Positions 58,704 to 64,000 of a stretch of 64,000 bases of DNA are shown here, in pieces. The notes below the pieces were generated by a model. The model saw nothing but the letters and a program-made list of their open reading frames with translations, had not been told where the DNA came from and made no database searches. Numbering within the stretch: the stretch's first letter is position 1; the number at the start of each line of letters is the position of its first letter. Source of the DNA: Sabethes cyaneus (lineage: Eukaryota > Arthropoda > Insecta > Diptera > Culicidae); NCBI RefSeq assembly GCF_943734655.1, contig NC_071354.1, positions 145,366,642 to 145,430,641 on the forward strand. Direction: 5' to 3'. The position numbers and the translations under genes were made by a program.

Positions 58704-59499
58704 TATTCACTTCAGGAAAAAAACAATTTTAAATGCAGTAAATGAAAAGAAAAATCTTATGTGCATTGCAACATTATGTGCCGCAACAGCTGAACGCAAT
58801 AGATGCTAAATAACAACATAATTTTTTTTTATTGATTTTCACTGCTCAAACGTGAATATCAGTTTGTTACAATATCACAGGGCGCTGATATTCTATATTC
58901 TCGTGCATGAAGTTCATGCTTGCTGTATATAGTTATTATGTGCGTTTGATCAAAGCAAGCAGATTTTCAATGCAAGGTAGACTGATAATCCAGAAGTTTG
59001 AACGTTATGCTGATGAATATTAACAGCACTGGTCTGTGGGCTCTACAGCCTGAAAAACTTGAAAAAATGAGTGTACGAGTTGAGTTAACGCTTCTAGCAT
59101 GAAATAGAAATGGAAATTCAAACAGCGGAATTTCCGAAAATCGACCAAACAATTTCCTTTCGTTTTTGTCTTTTTTCGTAGATTTTTGCATGGAAATTAA
59201 CAACGTATATATTAAAAGCAAGAATAGATTTGGTTTTCACGTTTAAATTTAAAATAAAAATGCCTAAAATCCATATTTTTTGCACGATTAAAAAATTCTC
59301 TTTGTTTTTTTTTCGCCTCCCCCCCCCCCTTCAGTGGCCCAACACCGGAGGGACAAAAACTTTTTAAAATATTTGTAATGGCCTAAATTACACTTGAATT
59401 TGGACTAATGAGTTTGAAGCTTCACATTGAACTGGAAATTGAACTTAAACGTTGATTTAAAATTGGACTGAAATTTAGAGTAATTTGGACTGAAAGTTT

Positions 59500-60297
59500 T
59501 TGGTGTTTGCTATACTTTCCTTCTGGTTTTTCTCTTTCCTCTTTTCTGTTCCATGTGCCCTGTTTCGTTGTTCCGTTTTTATTCGTTTCCTGTCCCATTT
59601 TATCTTTTGCCTCATGTTTTACATTCGTGTTTTGTTATCTTCTTTTCCGTTTTTCGTATCTTGTCCTATTTTTTCATTTTGTCGTCCTATTCTAAATCTT
59701 TTTAACTCCTTTCCTTCTCGTTTTTTCTTCGCATGTTCTTCTCCTATTTTTGATTTCGCGTTTTCTCGTCCGTTCTGTCACGTTTATTCTATTTTTGGCT
59801 CCCTTTTTCCCTTTATTCTCAGGTTGTCTTTATTTATCATTCATTTTCATCCTTTTCTCTTCCGTTTTACTTTTTTTAGTAATTTGTGTGTTTCTTTTCT
59901 TCTTTGTCTGTCCCATTTTCACGTTTTTGTCTCATCTCTCCTTTTTCCTTTTTTACCTCGTTTGACCACTGTTTCCTCTCTCTCTTTATCTGTCTATCTC
60001 TCTCTCTGCAATCCTGATTTTCCACTTTTCCACGTTTTGTCTTTTTCTCTCCTTTTGTTTGTAATTTTTTGTCCCTTTTCGATTGTTTTAATTCATTCTT
60101 TTCTTTTTTACGGTCTCGGTTTTCGTTTTTTAACTCCTATTCTATGCGTTTCTTTTGTAACTGCCGGTTCCGGTTAATCCGTTGTAATTTTCTTTTTTTC
60201 TCATTTTTTTTTCATTTTCTATTCTGGTTTTCCTCTTTTTTTGTTCTCGATTCTCCATTTTCCACACATGTTGTCTTTTTTATTTTCTCCTTTTCTA
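59500..60297 (+). repeat. Pyrimidine-rich low-complexity tract, left part
   Basis: About 800 bp of almost only C and T on the plus strand, built on ttttc, tttcc and cgttt words with decay. Long open frames (225 codons at 59500-60177) consist of F, S, L and C and are artefacts. The tract resumes at 62832 after the inserted element. Confidence 0.9.
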
Positions 60298-61275
60298 CAG
60301 TATGGTACCGATTATATCAGCCCCCGATTATATCTACACCCGACTATATCTACTCCCGATTATATCAGCTTTGATTCCTTTGAGGTCATATGAACAACCA
60401 AATGAGTGTTTCAGGTGTTTTAACGCTTTATGGGCCAGGCTCCATAGCGATCCGACCAGCGAATTACGTAATCGCGTGAGATTACGCCGAAAAGCAAGAT
60501 TTTTCACATATGGTGTCTTTGGCAATATTTCCTGGTATAAAAAAATGTTTCATTTGACAGGAACAGTTATATGATTAGTCCCCTTAAAAGGGTTATACGA
60601 AATTTATTTTCTCACATTTTCAAGATAGAGGTTTGATGTGTTCAGCAAATATATAATAAATGTCAATACAAATAACTTTGTCAAAGACATCATAGCTGTA
60701 TCTCTTCATATAAATTGGCTATGAAGCGTTATTTGTGAACAAACCCTTAAAAACAGTTTTTGTCCCTAACTCATTCTGGCCAATTTTTACGTGTACATAG
60801 TGTTGTAGAAAGTTGTTTGTCTTACTAAAATCCACGTTTTAGTGGAACATCATTATACGTTATTTTCTATATTTTACGAGATATTGAGCTTTTTCGGTGC
60901 AAAATAGCACTTCTTTAAGCTCAAATAATTCTCAAGGTGGTAATAAGTGGCAGATCAATTAAATCACACAGTACAAAGTACAACAAAAAACCTGTAAAAG
61001 TAAATATCAGTTGTCTGTATCTGATTGTATCCTCAAAAGTTACAGTTATTTTAAAAAGTGCTTTTTAAGTGCTTTTTACATACAAATCATTATATTTCGA
61101 CAACCATAAGAGATAAATAGTTACTATATTCGACAAAATTACTTATTTTAGTATGCTCTATAACTTTTGTAAAGACATCGTATTTTTGGTACGCATTTAA
61201 ATCTCTTTTGTTTTTGAATCACCCTAATATGTAGAAATATGACCACCCTAATAATGCAAAAAAAGAACATAGTTT

Positions 61276-62695
61276 CTTATGGAAAACTGCTAAGATTACA
61301 CCTATTTTGAAGCCAGATAAAAATCGAGCGGAGGCTTCAAGCTATAGGCCAATTAGTTTACTTCCATCCATAAGTTAATTATTTGAGAGAATAATTCTTA
61401 ACAGAATGATTCACACATTACTGAACATTCCATTTTTGCTCATCTACTACTATCTACTACTTTACATACACTACTCATCAATTGCTCAGAGTTACTAATA
61501 TGATACGACCTAATAAAGCCGACGGCTATTCTACTGGAGTTGCTCTTCTAGACATAGAAAAAGCATTCGACAGTGTTTGGCATAAAGGTTTAATCGCGAA
61601 ATTGCTAAATTTTAATTTTCCAATTTACATTGTAAAAATTTTACAAAATTATTTAACTGATCGATTTTTACAGGTTGTCTATCAGAATTCTAAATCTGAT
61701 AATTTTCCTGTTAAAGCAGGTGTGCCTCAAGGCTCGATCTTGGGCCCAATCCAGTATAACATATACACATCTGATCTTCCTGAATTATCGGCTGGCTGCA
61801 CTAAGTCGTTATTCTGCGACGATACAAGCCTTTCCGTAAAAGGAAAAAGTCTTCGTGTCATATGTAGTCGACTGCAGAAAAGCTTGGATATTTTCTCCAA
61901 ATACTTGCAAAAGTGGAAAATTTCTCCCAATGCTTCTAAAACTCAATTAATTATTTTTCCTCATAAGCCTAGAGCTTCTGCCCTTTTATTTAAGCCAAAC
62001 AGCAATCACATTATCAAGATGAATGGAGTTGCTTTGAGTTGGTCTGACCAAGTTAAATATTTGGGATTAATTTATGATAAAAAACTTACTTTTAAAGACC
62101 ACATCGAAAGCATTCAAGAAAAAAGTAATAAATATATGAAATGTTTATATCCTCTCATTAACAGAAATTCTAGATTTTGTCTGAAAAATAAACTATTGAT
62201 ATTCAAACAAATTTTTAGACCGGCGATGTTATATGCCGTTCCGATTTGGTCAAGTTGTTATATTACGAGGAAGAAGAGCCTTCAGAGGATTCAAAATAAA
62301 ATTTTGAAAATGATTTTGAAGCGTCCTCCTTGGTGTAGTACATTAGAATTACATAGACTTACTGGTGCTGAAACCCTAGAAGCTATGTCAAAGGAAATTA
62401 TTTCAAATTTCCGACAAAAATCGTTGCAATCCTCTATTGCGATGATTAGGTCTCTTTGTTGATCATAAGTTAGCTAGGTTAGATATTTGGTTAAGATTTA
62501 TATATTTTTTTCCTCCTAGGTTTTAATCCCTACTGTTAAATAAACTTAATTGTCGTAACAAATCATTAGAAATCATAATAATAGTATATAATGCAATTCT
62601 AATAGTGTTGAAATTGCACTTGCGATTGAACACACAATATGATACAGGATAGTTACTCTTAAGTATTTTATGTAATCGAATATTTGCCCCAATAT
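61276..62695 (+). mobile_element. Jockey-clade (Juan-like) LINE, 5'-truncated
   Basis: A 17-bp duplication, AAAAAAGAACATAGTTT, lies at 61259-61275 and 62696-62712. The insert starts mid-RT with WKTAKITPILKPDKNRAEAS and SSYRPISLLPS, and ends after a ~230-bp 3' untranslated region. The early part has a stop at 61376-61378 and a frameshift before 61482. 5' truncation and a long duplication are as expected for LINE retrotransposition. Confidence 0.9.
61482..62462 (+). pseudogene. Reverse transcriptase C-terminal two-thirds, Juan-like
   Basis: A 326-codon open frame (the listed start is a TTG inside the domain; homology goes further upstream). Motif A is LLDIEKAFDSVWHKGL, motif B AGVPQGSILGP, motif C LFCDDTSLSV with both catalytic aspartates kept, then QVKYLGLIYDKKLTFKDHI. 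The C-terminus ends KSLQSSIAMIRSLC, similar to my recollection of mosquito Juan elements. The product would copy LINE RNA at the nicked target. This copy lacks the endonuclease and the N-terminal RT fingers in frame. It is the best preserved LINE coding region in the window. Confidence 0.88.
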
Positions 62696-62831
62696 AAAAA
62701 AGAACATAGTTTATTGGTATACTTGGTATACTTTGAGCAAAAAAGAATTTTTTCCGATTATATCAGTTTTCCAATTATATCAGCCCAAAATTCCCTGAGG
62801 GGCTGATATAATCGGACCAATTAATACTGTA

Positions 62832-62985
62832 CCTGTTTTTTCCTTTTTGTTGAAATTTATCTTCATTTTCTTTGCGGGATTTCCTCCTTTTCCCTCATTT
62901 TTATTCTTTTCTTTTCCTTTTTTCACCTTTTCCTTTCCAGTCTTCTCGTTTTTTGGCTCCTTTATAATCTTTTCCTTTACCGCTT
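62832..62985 (+). repeat. Pyrimidine-rich tract, right part
   Basis: cctgttttttcctttttg and further C/T words continue the tract broken at 60297. The TA-flanked element therefore inserted into a pre-existing pyrimidine tract. Confidence 0.8.
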
Positions 62986-62998
62986 TGGGGCCATCCAG

Positions 62999-64000
62999 AT
63001 ACCACGTGGACAGAAAAATACCTATTTTCAACCCCCCCGTCCCCCTCCGTGGACAAGCGTGGACATTGGCTCAACCCCCACCCCCCTCTCCTGTTTGTCC
63101 ACGTGGACATTTTTTTTGCTTATGCCAAATTTAACAAAACTGAAATGCATTCTGCTAAATTTTATTTTCAACTTGATTTATACAGTATTTATAGAAAAAG
63201 CTTACGTGAATGGAAGCTCCAGTCTAAAGGCCCCGACACAATGCATACGGATTTTCAGTCGTTGCGGAAATTTGAGTTTTTCCATGGATTTTCCGTCAAT
63301 TTTCCGCAGCGTATTATAATTTGTATGCAAGGTGTTCGAACCTTAATTCTTGTGATCTTGTCTACTGCAAATTATTATCGACTGCAATAAAGTCCGTTTC
63401 AGATTGACTTTTGCTTGACGATTCATCTCTGTCCAGAGTATCTTTGTCTAACCAAAGCACCTCAGTTTGGTCGTCTACTTCAATACAACACAAGACCTTT
63501 CCAATGCGATGTGATTTATAAAATTTTCTGCTGGCGAATCCTTTTGGAAATACGTTGCCCATGGGTGCCCTTGCATTTGATTTTGAGACAAACTAAAATT
63601 CACATTTGGTGCAAGCGCGACCTAAATGATAAATGAGTCACGCGAGTGGTGAATATTCGTGGATTCTTTTGTTACCTTTATCATTTTCAAAAGAGGGCAA
63701 GGATTGTAAAACAATAATAATATCTTTATTACTGCTTTACATCACATGTCAGGTTCGACAATCAACAGCTATGTGTACTAACGCAGGCTTAATCTTTTCG
63801 ATAAGATTTATACCAGATATATGCCCTCGTAATGATCGGTTCATGTGTTTAGGTCAACATATGCCTCAGAAGATAAATCTTTATTTGAGCTCAAAAACAA
63901 TCACTGATCAATGGTTAATGCTAATACATAGGTATGTAGAATCAATTCAACATTGCTGTTTCTAATTTATATTTTTTGTAGGAAAAAAAACTTGTCCACG
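62999..64000. mobile_element. Possible element with CCACGTGGACA end, running past the window
   Basis: TA-CCACGTGGACAGAAAA at 63000 and tgtccacgtggacattttt at 63097 are self-complementary words. The last bases of the window (aaaaaacttgtccacg) are the reverse complement of the cgtggacaag type at 63051. This looks like the two ends of an inverted-repeat element with the right edge just outside. The open frame 63633-63965 (110 codons) has no known motif. Confidence 0.3.

Larger units (their letters stand above)
57463..59031. mobile_element. hAT-type MITE, the middle layer of the nest
   Basis: GTCTGTGG at 57455-57462 and 59032-59039 is a perfect 8-bp duplication of sequence present once in the intact sister at 11387-11855. 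The ends are CAGGGCCTTTAATTATCA and, from the right, CAGTGCTGTTAATATTCA. Without the inner insertion the element is about 510 bp. Confidence 0.9.
57336..59383. mobile_element. Harbinger-like MITE, copy 2, the outer layer of a three-level nest
   Basis: TAA at 57333-57335 and 59384-59386. The left end is GGCCATTGCAAATCATTTTA; the right end reverse complemented is GGCCATTACAAATATTTTAA, similar for about 38 bp. Its two halves (57336-57462 and 59032-59383) together align with the uninterrupted copy at 11387-11855 in the opposite orientation. Confidence 0.85.
60298..62829. mobile_element. Pogo-like TA-flanked element carrying a LINE
   Basis: TA at 60296-60297 and 62830-62831. The left end is CAGTATGGTACCGATTATAT; the right end reverse complemented is CAGTATTAATTGGTCCGATT, then both give ATATCAGCCCC. 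The word cgattatatcag repeats at both ends (60309-60370, 62755-62815). Without the LINE the element is about 1.1 kb and shows no transposase. Confidence 0.8.

Noticed and set aside
59500..60177. 225-codon open frame rich in F, S and L, like a multi-pass membrane protein
   Set aside because: It is a translation of a pyrimidine-rich low-complexity tract; other frames there are open too and no family motif appears.

Overview
This is a 64 kb piece of animal nuclear DNA, A+T-rich and very rich in repeats. It most likely comes from a dipteran, probably a mosquito. That call is an inference. It rests on one spliced LIM-domain exon closely resembling Drosophila Arrowhead, a Jockey-clade (Juan-like) LINE, several degraded RTE-like LINE copies, two mariner-type transposases, tRNA-derived SINEs and many short inverted-repeat elements. 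I see no prokaryotic operon, rRNA, intact tRNA gene or CRISPR array. The only host coding sequence I can support is the exon at 45002-45183, so much of the window is probably intron or gene flank of a large developmental gene.

Layout. 1-5.7 kb: the edge of a TTAA-flanked element, a decayed minisatellite, unassigned DNA and a second TTAA element. 6.7-10 kb: a minus-strand RTE-like LINE corpse abutting a plus-strand mariner pseudogene. 11-14 kb: five inverted-repeat elements close together. 17.3-19.6 kb: a plus-strand RTE copy with a (TAAG)n tail, then a TA-flanked element. 20-23 kb: a hAT-type MITE, a repeat with a pure 400-bp (TG)n tract, and a TTAA element. 24.8-29.2 kb: a small MITE, then a ~4.1 kb composite fold-back element made of repeats within repeats. 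31-38 kb: a near-perfect hairpin MITE, a 184-bp (CTTA)n tract and two RTE corpses in tandem. 38.7-41.3 kb: a non-autonomous retroposon followed by a complete mariner split by a hAT MITE. 45 kb: the LIM exon. 46.5-50.4 kb: RTE fragment, TA-flanked MITE, SINE, hairpin MITE with (CATA)n, and the second copy of the TG-repeat family. 51-54.7 kb: an RTE corpse carrying a retroposon and a hAT-in-hAT nest, then a SINE. 57.3-59.4 kb: a three-level nest (Harbinger-like MITE, hAT-like MITE, pogo-like element). 59.5-63 kb: a pyrimidine-rich tract holding a TA-flanked element that itself holds the Juan-like LINE.

The genes here do not form a pathway. The value of the window is its insertion history: many insertions keep target-site duplications (TSDs), so the order of events can be read from the sequence. 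The most unusual structure is the fold-back element at 25051-29154. Every element family name is inferred from motifs, TSD length and terminal sequence; no database search was possible.
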